A DNA stretch of 64,000 nucleotides from Bacillus thermozeamaize (GTDB lineage Bacteria; Bacillota; Bacilli; ZCTH02-B2), in the NCBI GenBank assembly GCA_002159075.1, contig LZRT01000056.1, forward strand, positions 53,768-117,767, written 5' to 3'. Both the position numbers and the translations under genes were made by a program. Within the stretch, counting starts at the first letter, position 1. Every line of letters begins with the position of its first letter. Under the pieces are notes generated by a model. That model was not told the DNA's origin. It searched no databases and worked only from the letters and a program-made list of their open reading frames with translations. Of this stretch, positions 21,877 through 31,098 are shown piece after piece.

Positions 21877-22554
21877 ATGAAAGAAGGGTACCGGCTGACC
21901 CAGGAAGAAAAGGCCACTTTGCAATACCGTGTGACATCCAAATTGCGCGAGGCGATTCTGCGGGGCGAATTCCGTGAGGGCGATCGGCTGATACAAGAAG
22001 AATGGGCGGAAAAATTGGGCGTGAGCCGGATGCCGATTCGTGAAGCGTTGCGGCAACTGGAGATGGAGGGTCTGGTTCGCATCGAGCCGCACCGGGGAGC
22101 CATTGTCATTCCGGTGTCGATTGAGGACGTGGAAGAGATTTATTTCCTGCGTGCCCTGCTCGAAGGCATTGCCGTTGAAAAGTCGCTTCCATTTTTGGAG
22201 GAGGCGGATCTCGAGGAACTGGAAAGTCTGGTGGAACAAATGGAAGCCTTGCCGGCCAATGAGGCGGCGGTGGAGCAGTATGTACGCTTGAATGCCCGCT
22301 TCCACCGCATCTTGCGGGAAGGCTGCCCGTGGCGGCGGATCCACGGGATGATTGACACATTATGGAAAGGCATTCCCCCCATTACGCCAAGCTTGTTGTC
22401 AGACCAGATCCGTGAGGCCCGCCAGGAACACCGGTTGATGCTGGAACATGCCAAGGCGAGGCGGCCAAAGGAGCTGCGGGAGGTGCTGGAACAGCATATT
22501 TTCCGGACGCGGGACAAATTGATTGCGTTTATGGCAAAGGAAAAAGGGAGGTGA
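21877..22554 (+). CDS. GntR family regulator, FCD (FadR-like) subfamily
   Basis: The 225-residue product has an N-terminal winged helix (about 18-80, with LGVSRMPIREALRQLEMEGLVRIEPHRGAIV). An all-helical FCD ligand domain follows (about 90-215, with FHRILREG and REARQEHRLMLEHAKARRP carrying the usual metal-coordinating His positions). Such regulators usually sense carboxylic acids. It sits on the plus strand, convergent with the minus-strand aldehyde dehydrogenase-aminotransferase-alanine dehydrogenase unit, which it may control. Its closeness to the YvlB-like gene (three bases) suggests co-transcription with it. The ligand is unknown. Confidence 0.85.
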   Translation: MKEGYRLTQEEKATLQYRVTSKLREAILRGEFREGDRLIQEEWAEKLGVSRMPIREALRQLEMEGLVRIEPHRGAIVIPVSIEDVEEIYFLRALLEGIAVEKSLPFLEEADLEELESLVEQMEALPANEAAVEQYVRLNARFHRILREGCPWRRIHGMIDTLWKGIPPITPSLLSDQIREARQEHRLMLEHAKARRPKELREVLEQHIFRTRDKLIAFMAKEKGR

Positions 22555-22575
22555 ACCTGTCAGGGTTCGCCTCCC
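22541..22575 (-). terminator. Terminator shared by the GntR gene and the aldehyde dehydrogenase unit
   Basis: GGGAGGTGAACC (22546-22557) pairs with GGTTCGCCTCCC (22564-22575) with one G-T pair and a 6-base loop. On the minus strand it is followed by TTTTT (22541-22545 read in reverse), a good terminator for the aldehyde dehydrogenase operon. On the plus strand the following GTTTCGTTTCC is weaker. The GntR stop codon lies within the stem. Confidence 0.85.
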
Positions 22576-22623
22576 GTTTCGTTTCCATATGGCCTGTGGC
22601 GCCTCGCGTGAAGCGTGCGTGGG

Positions 22624-24084
22624 TTAAGCCTGGCTGCCCCTGTTAAACCGGAGCGCCACGTTTTTGACCTGTGTGTAGTAGCGCAATGCTTCCAGACCTT
22701 TTTCACGGCCAAACCCGCTCTTGCGGTAACCGCCGAACGGCATTTCGACGCCGCCGCCCGCCCCGTAGTTGTTGATGAAAATCTGCCCGGCCCGGATTTT
22801 TTGGGCCAGGTAGTGGGCGGTATGGATGTTGGTTGTCCAAATCGCAGCCACCAGTCCGTATTCTGTGCTGTTGGCCAGATGGATGGCTTCCTCGGCCGTC
22901 TCGAAAGTGAGAACCGACAGGACAGGGCCGAAAACCTCTTCACAGGCCAGCCGGTCCTGCGGCTTGACCTTGTCAATCACCGTCGGCTTGAAAAAGAATC
23001 CTTTGGACAATTCACCTTCGGTGGCCACCTCGCCGCCAGTGAGGATCACCGAACCCTCCTCTTTGACCACCTTCATATAGCCGAGGATGCGATCCAGCTG
23101 CTTCTTCGAAATAATGGGCCCCACATCCGGATCGGACAGTCCGTGGCCCAGCGTCAACTGCTCCATCTTTTCCACAACCCGCCGGACAAATGGCTCGTGA
23201 ATCGATTTTTGGACGAGCAGACGGGAACCGGCCGAACAGGTCTGGCCGGCGTTCTGGGTAATGGAGCGGACCACCCAGGCGGCCGCCTCTTCCAGATCGG
23301 CATCGGCAAAGACAATGTTGGGGGACTTCCCGCCCAGCTCCAGCGTGACGGGTACCACGTTTTCGGCGGCTGCCTTCATCACTTGCGTGCCGGTGGCGAC
23401 CGAACCGGTGAAGGTCAGCTGATTGATGTCGGGATGGCCGGCCAGCGCCGCTCCCGCTTCCGGTCCGTATCCCGTAACGACGTTCAGCACGCCTGCGGGA
23501 AGCCCGATTTCCTCTGCAATCCTGGCCACCTCCAGGGCGGTCATCGGCGTGTCTTCCGCCGGCTTTACCACCACCGTGTTGCCTGTGGCCAGCGCCGGGG
23601 CGATCCCCCTCATGGCGATCTGTATCGGATAGTTCCAGGGAATGATCTGCGCCGAGACGCCCAGCGGTTCCCGCAGCGTGTAGTCCAGAACATCCGGGCG
23701 GATGGGGATCGTTTCGCCGAGCAGCTTGTCGGCCACACTGCCGTAATATTCACAGTACCGGGCCGCCACTTCCACGTCGGTGCGGGCTTGGGAGATGGGT
23801 TTGCCCGTGTCCAGAGATTCCAGGCGGGCCAATTCCTCTTTGCGGCCGCGAATCCGTTCCGCCATCTTAAAGAGGAATCTTCCCCGCTCGACCGGCGGGA
23901 TGTCGCTCCATGCCGGCGATTCAAAGGCTTTGCGTGCGGCGGCGACCGCTTTCGCAACGTCCTCGGCTGTGCCGCGCGGAACTTCAGCCAGCGGCTCGCC
24001 ATTGCCCGGATCGATGCTGACCATTGTCTCCCCGCTTGAGCTGTCACACCACTGGCCGTCAATGTACATTTGATATTTTCTCAT
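22624..24084 (-). CDS. NAD(P)-dependent aldehyde dehydrogenase (betaine/omega-amino or semialdehyde type)
   Basis: The 486-residue enzyme oxidises an aldehyde to an acid. The catalytic Cys is in NAGQTCSAGSRL and the general-base Glu is in LELGGKSPNIVF. IPWNYPIQ and FTGSVATG form the cofactor site. The start is the ATG at 24084 behind GGGGAGGG; a TTG at 24111 adds nine residues and overlaps that site. It is the last gene of a minus-strand unit after alanine dehydrogenase and a class III aminotransferase. This suggests it oxidises the semialdehyde made by that aminotransferase. Substrate cannot be read from sequence; glutarate, adipate, succinate or malonate semialdehyde and aminoaldehydes are all possible. 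Confidence 0.88.
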   Translation of the reverse strand: MRKYQMYIDGQWCDSSSGETMVSIDPGNGEPLAEVPRGTAEDVAKAVAAARKAFESPAWSDIPPVERGRFLFKMAERIRGRKEELARLESLDTGKPISQARTDVEVAARYCEYYGSVADKLLGETIPIRPDVLDYTLREPLGVSAQIIPWNYPIQIAMRGIAPALATGNTVVVKPAEDTPMTALEVARIAEEIGLPAGVLNVVTGYGPEAGAALAGHPDINQLTFTGSVATGTQVMKAAAENVVPVTLELGGKSPNIVFADADLEEAAAWVVRSITQNAGQTCSAGSRLLVQKSIHEPFVRRVVEKMEQLTLGHGLSDPDVGPIISKKQLDRILGYMKVVKEEGSVILTGGEVATEGELSKGFFFKPTVIDKVKPQDRLACEEVFGPVLSVLTFETAEEAIHLANSTEYGLVAAIWTTNIHTAHYLAQKIRAGQIFINNYGAGGGVEMPFGGYRKSGFGREKGLEALRYYTQVKNVALRFNRGSQA

Positions 24085-24205
24085 CCCTAACCCTCCCCAT
24101 GTCAAACACAACGTAAGTAGACACGAATGTCAGAATTCGCTCATGATACGGGATGCCTATGTTAGGCGGTGCATACGTATGCTTGTTGGCATGCTAGGCA
24201 GCACT

Positions 24206-25579
24206 TTAGATTTGCGCGGCAACTTCATCAATTGCCTCGGCCAGAATCGCCACCATTTCTTCAATTTGCGCCGCATTGATGATTAACGGCGGGGCCATGG
24301 CCACAATCTGGGAACCTTGAATGGCGATGGCACGGACAATCAGTCCTCGCCTCAATGCCGCGTCCGCCACCTTAAAGGCGATGCCGGAGTCGGGATCAAA
24401 AAGTTCTTTCGTCGTTTTGTCACGGACCAGATCGAGAGAAGCCAGCAGGCCTCTTGACATCACATGGCCGACAATGGGTGACTGTGCTTTCAACTCATCC
24501 AAGCGCCGCCGCAGCAATTCGCCCATTTTGGCGGCGTTTTCAACCAGGTGCTCGCGCTCGATGATGGCAATGTTTTCAAGTGCCACCGCACAGGCGGTCG
24601 GATGTCCGCTGTACGTGTAACCGTGTGCCATCACTCCGCTGGAGAGCGCGGCCAGTTCGGCGTGCATTCGTTCGCTGATGACCACTCCTCCCAGCGGAAC
24701 ATAGCCGCTGGTGATGCCTTTGGCAATGGTCATGATGTCGGCCTGCACGCCTTCGTGCAGCATGCCGAACCATTTGCCGGTCCGGCCGAAGCCGGTGATC
24801 ACCTCATCAGCGATGAGGAGGATGCCGTATTCATCACAAATCTTGCGCACTTCCCGAAAATACCCTGCCGGCGGAACGATGACCCCGCCCGCTCCCTGAA
24901 TGGGTTCAAGAATGATCGCCGCCACGGTTTCCGGACCTTCTTTTTCAATCAACCGGCGGATGCTTTGAGCTGCACAGGCCAGCTGACAATCCGGCGGCGT
25001 CAAATTGAGTTCACAGTGATAGCAGTGGGGAGCGGGCACGTGCAGAAACCCCTCGGCCAATGGGCCGGCCATCTCCCGGAAAGCAGGAATGCCGGTGGCG
25101 CTGGTGGAGCCCATGGCGATGCCGTGATACCCCTTGTTCCTGGCGATGATTTTGAAGCGGTGTGGTTCGCCTTTCAATTTGAAATAATACCGGACCAGCT
25201 TAAATGCCGTGTCATTGGATTCTGAACCGCCGGATGTAAAAAAGGTGACATTCAGATCCCCGGGCGTGATGGAAGCCAGCTTTTCCGCCAGGCGGATGAC
25301 CGGTTCATGGCTAAAATTGTTGAAGGAAGAGCTGTAAGCCAGCTGACGCATCTGGTTGAATGCTACTTCGGCCAGTTCCCGGCGTCCATGCCCCACGTTG
25401 ACGTTCCAGAGGGAAGAAAGGCCGTCGATGTAACGCTTGCCTTGGGTGTCATACACGTAAACGCCTTCACCGCGTTCCAAAATCAGTTTCGGGCCGTGAT
25501 GGAAATGGTCCTTGATGGAGCTTGTCGGGTGCAAATAGTATCGTCTGTCCGCTTCTTTCAGTGCCAATGTCGTACCCAT
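24206..25579 (-). CDS. Class III PLP aminotransferase, omega-amino acid/amine:pyruvate type
   Basis: The 457-residue product is a class III enzyme: TSGGSESNDTAFKLVR for cofactor phosphate, LLIADEVITGFGRTG for the pyridine nitrogen, and the Schiff-base Lys in IMTIAKGITSGYVPLGG. The SLWNVNVGHG and FFTSGG surroundings resemble omega-amino acid, putrescine or beta-alanine:pyruvate aminotransferases, not ArgD. The ATG at 25579 follows GGAGAGGAG; upstream in-frame starts reach into the alanine dehydrogenase gene. It sits between alanine dehydrogenase and aldehyde dehydrogenase. That fits a cycle in which pyruvate takes the amino group and alanine is deaminated back to pyruvate. The amino donor is not known. 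Confidence 0.87.
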   Translation of the reverse strand: MGTTLALKEADRRYYLHPTSSIKDHFHHGPKLILERGEGVYVYDTQGKRYIDGLSSLWNVNVGHGRRELAEVAFNQMRQLAYSSSFNNFSHEPVIRLAEKLASITPGDLNVTFFTSGGSESNDTAFKLVRYYFKLKGEPHRFKIIARNKGYHGIAMGSTSATGIPAFREMAGPLAEGFLHVPAPHCYHCELNLTPPDCQLACAAQSIRRLIEKEGPETVAAIILEPIQGAGGVIVPPAGYFREVRKICDEYGILLIADEVITGFGRTGKWFGMLHEGVQADIMTIAKGITSGYVPLGGVVISERMHAELAALSSGVMAHGYTYSGHPTACAVALENIAIIEREHLVENAAKMGELLRRRLDELKAQSPIVGHVMSRGLLASLDLVRDKTTKELFDPDSGIAFKVADAALRRGLIVRAIAIQGSQIVAMAPPLIINAAQIEEMVAILAEAIDEVAAQI

Positions 25580-25631
25580 AGCGAACTCCTCTCCCGCAAT
25601 CTTGAAATGATGATCCATGAACAGACAGGCT

Positions 25632-26735
25632 TTACGCGATCGGATGGGTCTCCAACTGGAATGCCTCGGCCACGGCAGGATTGACAACGCGGCCGCCGGT
25701 GACATTCAGCCCTTTCCGCAACGCCTTGTTGGATTGGATGGCTTTTTCCAAGCCTTCGTTGGCAATCTGAAGGGCATAGGGCAAGGTGGCATTGGTCAGG
25801 GCGATGGTTGACGTATACGGTACGGCGGCAGGGATGTTGGGCACCGCATAATGAAGCACGCCGTGTTTTTCATAGACAGGGTTGTCATGCGTGGTGACCC
25901 GGTCTACCGTCTCGATGCACCCGCCTTGGTCGACGGCCACATCCACGATGACCGACCCCGGCTGCATCTGGCTGACCATTTGTTCTGTCACCAGCTTGGG
26001 GGCTCTCGCCCCGGGGAGCAGCACCGCCCCGATTAAGAGGTCAGCCTCTTTGACCGCCGATGCGATGTTGTAAGGGTTGGACATCAGGGCGTTGATTTGT
26101 CCATGAAACAAGTCATCCAGTTCGCGCAGCCTTTTTGGCGAATTCTCCAAAATCGTCACCCGCGCGCGCATGCCGAGCGCCATTTTGGCCGCGTTGGTTC
26201 CCACAATCCCGCCGCCGATGATCACCACATGCCCCGGCTTGACCCCGGGCACGCCCCCCAGCAGGATGCCTTTTCCGCCGTGACTTTTCTCAAGAAACCT
26301 CGCGCCGATCTGCACCGCCATGCGTCCGGCCACTTCGCTCATCGGCATCAGCAAAGGGAGCGATCCGTCGTCCAACTGGATGGTTTCATAGGCCACCGCA
26401 TGGACGCCGCTTTTCATCAGTTCAAAAACCAGGTCGCCCGCGGCAGCCAGGTGAAGATAGGCGAACAGGATCAACCCTTTCCTGAAATATGGATATTCTT
26501 CGGGAAGCGGTTCTTTGACCTTCATCACCATCTCGGCTTCCCGCCAGACGGTTTCCCGGTCGGCAATCCGTGCCCCCGCGGCACGGTAATCCTCGTCGGA
26601 AAACCCGATGCCGGCGCCGGCCGACCGCTCCAGAATCACCTGGTGCCCGGCCTGGGTCAGCTGATGGACACCGGCAGGCGTCACAGCGACACGGAATTCG
26701 TTGTTTTTGATCTCCTTGGGAATGCCGATAATCAC
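25632..26735 (-). CDS. ald: Ald, alanine dehydrogenase
   Basis: This enzyme converts alanine and NAD to pyruvate, ammonium and NADH. The 367-residue product starts [22 protein letters not shown]. It contains [11 protein letters not shown] with the catalytic Lys, the catalytic His in FAYLHLAA, the nucleotide fold [14 protein letters not shown] and [16 protein letters not shown]. The start is a GTG at 26735 behind GGGGGG. It leads the minus-strand unit that continues with the aminotransferase and the aldehyde dehydrogenase. Its job here is probably to regenerate pyruvate for that transamination and release nitrogen. A 12-bp perfect palindrome lies about 105 bases upstream. Confidence 0.95.
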   Translation of the reverse strand: MIIGIPKEIKNNEFRVAVTPAGVHQLTQAGHQVILERSAGAGIGFSDEDYRAAGARIADRETVWREAEMVMKVKEPLPEEYPYFRKGLILFAYLHLAAAGDLVFELMKSGVHAVAYETIQLDDGSLPLLMPMSEVAGRMAVQIGARFLEKSHGGKGILLGGVPGVKPGHVVIIGGGIVGTNAAKMALGMRARVTILENSPKRLRELDDLFHGQINALMSNPYNIASAVKEADLLIGAVLLPGARAPKLVTEQMVSQMQPGSVIVDVAVDQGGCIETVDRVTTHDNPVYEKHGVLHYAVPNIPAAVPYTSTIALTNATLPYALQIANEGLEKAIQSNKALRKGLNVTGGRVVNPAVAEAFQLETHPIA

Positions 26736-26838
26736 GCTTTCATCCCCCCTTAAACCGTGATTATTTTCAGATTACATAATAAAGAAGAAAACAAGCACTA
26801 ACCATCTGGTCAAGAAAATTGATAGTAACACTTTACAT

Positions 26839-26850
26839 TGTGTACACAAC
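26839..26850. promoter_or_regulatory. Perfect palindrome TTGTGTACACAA upstream of ald
   Basis: The 12-bp palindrome lies in the AT-rich region between ald and hyuB, about 105 bases before the ald start. Its size suits a GntR-family dimer. The FCD regulator at 21877 is a candidate binder, by inference only. No convincing promoter hexamers could be assigned around it. Confidence 0.4.
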
Positions 26851-26900
26851 AACATTCTTTTGTTCGTTTCGCTTCTTGGTGCGTTTACCTGGAGAATCGA

Positions 26901-26972
26901 ATAAAAAAGGAGGCCATCCTATGGTTGAAACGTCACATATCCATTCACAATTCCCATAGGAGCCACCTTTTA
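26901..26972 (-). terminator. Terminator of the permease-hyuA-hyuB operon
   Basis: A long stem forms between AAAAGGAGGCCATCCTATGG (26905-26924) and CCATAGGAGCCACCTTTT (26954-26971) with a small internal loop and a large apical loop. Read on the minus strand it ends in TTTTTT plus ATT, so it is a good terminator for the hyu genes ending at 27018. It also insulates the ald operon. Confidence 0.75.
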
Positions 26973-27017
26973 CAGATATAATCTCATCAAAATTTCATTT
27001 ATATACCTAACTATAAA

Positions 27018-28991
27018 TTAATCCCAATATGCAACTGAACGTTTTTGCAACATTTCCCGAAATTGCTGAGTTGATTTTTTCAAAACTGTATCATTCTTAA
27101 AATCAACGATGACTCCATAACGTCGAATGAGATCTAACTTGTCGATTTCGCCCTTTTTGTACATCTCATATACCACATTGATATCTTCGTTTAGCCATTT
27201 TTTCCGGTTGTTACGGATATATTCACGTGTCCGCTGGGTGGCCTCCATATCGATCTCATATTGATCCAGGTCTCTGTCAATTTCTCTAATTACCACGCCG
27301 TAATCTTTTTCCGCTCGTTCAATGGAGACGTATCCATCAATCACATCTTCCAAAACCGCCTCAGGAGATCGCTGTAAGGGGTCTCCCAAGCCTCCGCCAC
27401 CGGCTGACGGACGCGTGAAACTGTCTCCTTCTTTTACTTTTACATTGGAAAAAATGGCGCCTAAAAACTGTTCGTTTTCTTTTCCTGGATTTAACCACGC
27501 CCCGTGGGGATAGGATGGCAGTCCTCCAAATAACCCCCAGGTTACGGAGCGGGAACGATCGCAACAATAGGACATCACTGTATCTTTCACTTTGGTCAGG
27601 ATGCCTCCCTTTTCTACCCCGCATCCACCACGGTATTTTCCTGGCCCTCCTGAATCGGGGATAATCTCATGCTTTGTGGTAATGACGGGGGAAAGTCGTT
27701 CCTGACCTTCACAAGGCTGAATGCTCAACCCGAGACCAAATACAGGTGAAAGGGCATTGGCACCGTCGCGATCGCTGCGTCCTCCGTGCCCTCCGGCCAT
27801 CCAGTCATACCACATAAAATAACGGTCATAATTTGCTCGTTTGTCCCAACCCCCAATTAAAAGGTATTCCAAGTTAAACGAGCAGGCGAGGGCTCTTTCA
27901 GGGATGATATTTGACCAAAGTTCAAAGCAGGCGTTCATAATTTTCTCATAGGCCCCAGAACAAAATCCGGTCACGGCCACTGGCCAAGGCGCATTTACCA
28001 CCGAGTTTTCGGGTAAATGGGTGTGAATGACTCGATAGAATCCTGAGTTGAGCGGTACATCTGGGAAAAATGTTTTTGTTCCCGCATAAAGGGCAGATAG
28101 AGTAGAGCCAAATGCGGAATTCAAGAAACATCCGATATACGGATGCGAACCTTCCAGATCATAATAAATCTCGCCATCTTTGATCGTCATTTTGACATGG
28201 ATCGGAATTAAACCGTCTCCCAATTCAGGATCCATATCGATGTAATCCACCGTCTCCCAAGTTCCGTTTGGTAATTCTTTCAATTTAGCCCTCGTTAGTC
28301 TTTCTACATAGTCCTGCACTTCTTCAAATGCCGTTAAGACGGTATCCAACCCGTATTTTTCCACAAGTCGGATTAATTGTTTTTCTGCTACCTTTGTTGC
28401 TTCAGCTTGGGCGCGCAAATCTCCTAATCGTTCTTCTGGTACACGCATATTAGAAACGATAAGATTAGCAACATCTGATAAATATTTTCCCTTGCTCCAA
28501 ATTCGTACGGGCGGAATACGTACACCCTCACCATAATGGTCTTTCGAATTAATATCAAAAGATCCTGGTACCGAACCACCCATATCCGCCCAGTGACCAT
28601 TCGACTGCATAAAAGCGATCAATTTATCGTTGTAAAAAACTGGACGGATGACCCGCACATCATTAAAATGGGTGCCACCTCTGTATGGGTCATTTACAAG
28701 AAACACGTCACCCGGATGAATGTCGTCTCCAAAGTCCTCAATCACCGCTTTTGCTGTCAGATGCAAGGTTCCCACATGAACGGAAATGTCTTGCGTTCCC
28801 TGCATGACTGTGTTCCCATCTGCGTCACACAAAGCAGAACTGAAATCTCGGTTATAAATCACAAAGGAATAACAAGTTCTCAGTATTTGTTCCGCCATTT
28901 GATCAACCAAGTTGATAAAACCGTTTTTCAATACTTCGAACGTTACTGGGTCTAGTTTGACTTTGTTGTTAACAGTTTTAACATTAGTCAT
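27018..28991 (-). CDS. hyuB: HyuB, hydantoinase B / oxoprolinase / lactamase family beta subunit
   Basis: The 657-residue product belongs to the hydantoinase B/5-oxoprolinase C-terminal family. Diagnostic blocks are DPVTFEVLKNGF, NDPYRGGTHFNDV, NGHWADMGG, a GGHGGRSDRDG loop and GGGGLGDP near the C-terminus. It forms an ATP-dependent amide- or ring-opening enzyme with HyuA. Known family activities are N-methylhydantoinase, 5-oxoprolinase, caprolactamase and, in a branch, acetone and acetophenone carboxylases. It has about 80 residues after the GGGGLGDP block. Base composition is clearly more AT-rich than flanking genes. ATG with AGGAGGG upstream; 23 bases after hyuA. Confidence 0.88.
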   Translation of the reverse strand: MTNVKTVNNKVKLDPVTFEVLKNGFINLVDQMAEQILRTCYSFVIYNRDFSSALCDADGNTVMQGTQDISVHVGTLHLTAKAVIEDFGDDIHPGDVFLVNDPYRGGTHFNDVRVIRPVFYNDKLIAFMQSNGHWADMGGSVPGSFDINSKDHYGEGVRIPPVRIWSKGKYLSDVANLIVSNMRVPEERLGDLRAQAEATKVAEKQLIRLVEKYGLDTVLTAFEEVQDYVERLTRAKLKELPNGTWETVDYIDMDPELGDGLIPIHVKMTIKDGEIYYDLEGSHPYIGCFLNSAFGSTLSALYAGTKTFFPDVPLNSGFYRVIHTHLPENSVVNAPWPVAVTGFCSGAYEKIMNACFELWSNIIPERALACSFNLEYLLIGGWDKRANYDRYFMWYDWMAGGHGGRSDRDGANALSPVFGLGLSIQPCEGQERLSPVITTKHEIIPDSGGPGKYRGGCGVEKGGILTKVKDTVMSYCCDRSRSVTWGLFGGLPSYPHGAWLNPGKENEQFLGAIFSNVKVKEGDSFTRPSAGGGGLGDPLQRSPEAVLEDVIDGYVSIERAEKDYGVVIREIDRDLDQYEIDMEATQRTREYIRNNRKKWLNEDINVVYEMYKKGEIDKLDLIRRYGVIVDFKNDTVLKKSTQQFREMLQKRSVAYWD

Positions 28992-29014
28992 GGCTTTCTT
29001 ACCCTCCTGTTCAT

Positions 29015-31048
29015 CTAATTTTTGTAAGATATGATGAGATTGCCATATTCATCAACCTTTGCATGGAACCCTGGTGGAATCAAAATAGTGGAATCCAATT
29101 CTTCTACAACAGCAGGTCCGTATATTTCTGCCTGTATTGGAATATCCGGACGGTAATAGATGGGTGTCCGAACAAATCCTCCGGTCTCTTCGAAATATAC
29201 ATCTCTTGATTCTTTTAGTGCCCCTTCCAATGTTCCCTTCGGTTCTTTTTTGGGCAATTCGGGTTTTGGTACTGTACCAATGGCTTCCACTCGCAAACCG
29301 TAAATTTCTACACCTTGATCCCGGTTTGAGAAGGCAAATTCTCTCTCGTGTTCTTGATGAAATTTCTCAAGAGCCGTACTGAGCGATTGAATTGGTTTGC
29401 TTAAAGAAACATGTAGTGAGCGCCATTGTCCTAGGTAGCGCATTTCTATATAGCGGATCAATTTCATGTTTTCAGGACCTATGCCGTCTTTTTCGAGAAG
29501 CTGGATTGCTTCTTTTTCCAAGTTGGAAAATTCTTCTTCCAATTCTTCAGCTGCTACCTCGTTTACACTTATTACAAATGTCTTCGATACGTCATGGCGT
29601 ACATCAACTAACAGACAGCCCAGCGCAGCAGCTACTCCTGGATGAGGCGGAATGATGACATGCGGAATATCCATTTCTTTAGCCAGGTATGCGCTATGCA
29701 ATGGACCGGCACCTCCAAATGCAACAAGTACAAATTCTCGTGGATCATAGCCGCGCCGGACGGAAATCAAACGTAGCGCATCACACATATTTGCATTGGC
29801 CACTTTTAATATGGCGTTGGCTGCTTCATAATCCGTGTACCTGAATTTTTCGCCTATTTTTCGTATCGCTTTCAATGCCGCTTCTTTGTTTAATTCCATT
29901 TGACCATCTAACAGCTTGGTATTCAGGCGACCGAGAACAAGATTGGCGTCTGTATTGGTTGGCTCTGTCCCTCCGAGGTCATAACAGGCTGGCCCAGGTT
30001 CGGCGCCGGCACTTTGCGGACCATTGCGTAGCGAGCCGCCCTCATCGATCCAAGCCAGGCTGCCCCCGCCGGCCCCGATCGTTAAAATCTCAATACTTGG
30101 AAACCCAATCGGATATCCGTATTCGATATACCAATCTTTTGTAATGCGTAGATTTCCTTCATACATGAGGGAAATGTCGGTACTGGTCCCCCCCATGTCA
30201 AGCCCTATTGCGTTTTTGAACCCACATAAGTTGGCGATATATTGACTTGCGATTGCTCCGGCGGCGATGCCGGAACTTGCCAGACGTGCTGCATAACGAG
30301 GAACAGTTTTTGATGTCATCACGCCGCCACCCGAATGCACAACCAAAATATCGCCTTCATAACCTTTGTTTTTCATCTTGTTTTCTAGTAAGCTAATATA
30401 ATGACTGACCTTTGGACCCAGAACGGCATTGATGATTGTAGTGCTCATTCGTTCATGTTCAAATATCTCTGGTAAGATTTCGCTGGATGTACAAATATAC
30501 ACGCCGGGCAATTCTTCTTCTAGAATCTTTTTTAATCTGGCTTCATTGGTTCCGTTTACATAAGCATTGATAAAACAAATAGCAACCGATTCATACTTGC
30601 GTTTTTTCAGTTTTTGTGCAAGCTGCCTGACTTCATCTTCACTAACTTCAACCAAAATTTTTCCCGAATAATCCACTCTTTCTTCTATTTCGAAGCGATC
30701 CCGGCGCCGAATATAGGGGGGTGCTACATCTTTATACGCATCCCACAAATCGAGTTTGGTTCCACGGCGAATTTCCGGAACGTCTCTAAATCCCTTGGTG
30801 GTAATGAGTGCTGTTTTTGGCAATTTACGTTCGATTAACGCATTGGTGCCAACAGTGGTTCCGTGAGAGAACATTTTGATCTCTTTTCCTGATAGGTTTA
30901 ACTTTTCAATTCCGTTGATTACGCCTGTCTCTGGATGAGATGGAGTGGATGACACTTTTGTCACGAGCATCTTTCCGTCATGTTCATTGAAAGCAATGAC
31001 ACCTGTAAATGTTCCTCCGACATCAATGGCAATGCGGTATTGGGTCAT
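29015..31048 (-). CDS. hyuA: HyuA, hydantoinase A / oxoprolinase / lactamase family alpha subunit
   Basis: The 677-residue ATPase subunit shows the HyuA actin-like fold: a phosphate loop IDVGGTFTG (8-16), FSHGTTVGTNALIER, LDMGGTSTDISL and FGGAGPLHS. The family normally has Asp after GTFT, but here residue 16 is Gly (codon GGT at 31001-31003 on the minus strand). A second Asp-bearing loop (GGTSTD) is intact. The ATG at 31048 follows TTGGAGG; an in-frame TTG at 31063 lies within that site. It is encoded with HyuB and an NCS1 permease in an AT-rich block. It most likely hydrolyses a cyclic amide such as a lactam, hydantoin or oxoproline, using ATP. Confidence 0.88.
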   Translation of the reverse strand: MTQYRIAIDVGGTFTGVIAFNEHDGKMLVTKVSSTPSHPETGVINGIEKLNLSGKEIKMFSHGTTVGTNALIERKLPKTALITTKGFRDVPEIRRGTKLDLWDAYKDVAPPYIRRRDRFEIEERVDYSGKILVEVSEDEVRQLAQKLKKRKYESVAICFINAYVNGTNEARLKKILEEELPGVYICTSSEILPEIFEHERMSTTIINAVLGPKVSHYISLLENKMKNKGYEGDILVVHSGGGVMTSKTVPRYAARLASSGIAAGAIASQYIANLCGFKNAIGLDMGGTSTDISLMYEGNLRITKDWYIEYGYPIGFPSIEILTIGAGGGSLAWIDEGGSLRNGPQSAGAEPGPACYDLGGTEPTNTDANLVLGRLNTKLLDGQMELNKEAALKAIRKIGEKFRYTDYEAANAILKVANANMCDALRLISVRRGYDPREFVLVAFGGAGPLHSAYLAKEMDIPHVIIPPHPGVAAALGCLLVDVRHDVSKTFVISVNEVAAEELEEEFSNLEKEAIQLLEKDGIGPENMKLIRYIEMRYLGQWRSLHVSLSKPIQSLSTALEKFHQEHEREFAFSNRDQGVEIYGLRVEAIGTVPKPELPKKEPKGTLEGALKESRDVYFEETGGFVRTPIYYRPDIPIQAEIYGPAVVEELDSTILIPPGFHAKVDEYGNLIISYKN

Positions 31049-31098
31049 AATATCATCCTCCAAATCTGAAGATTAAATTTAATAATTTAGAAAATTTG

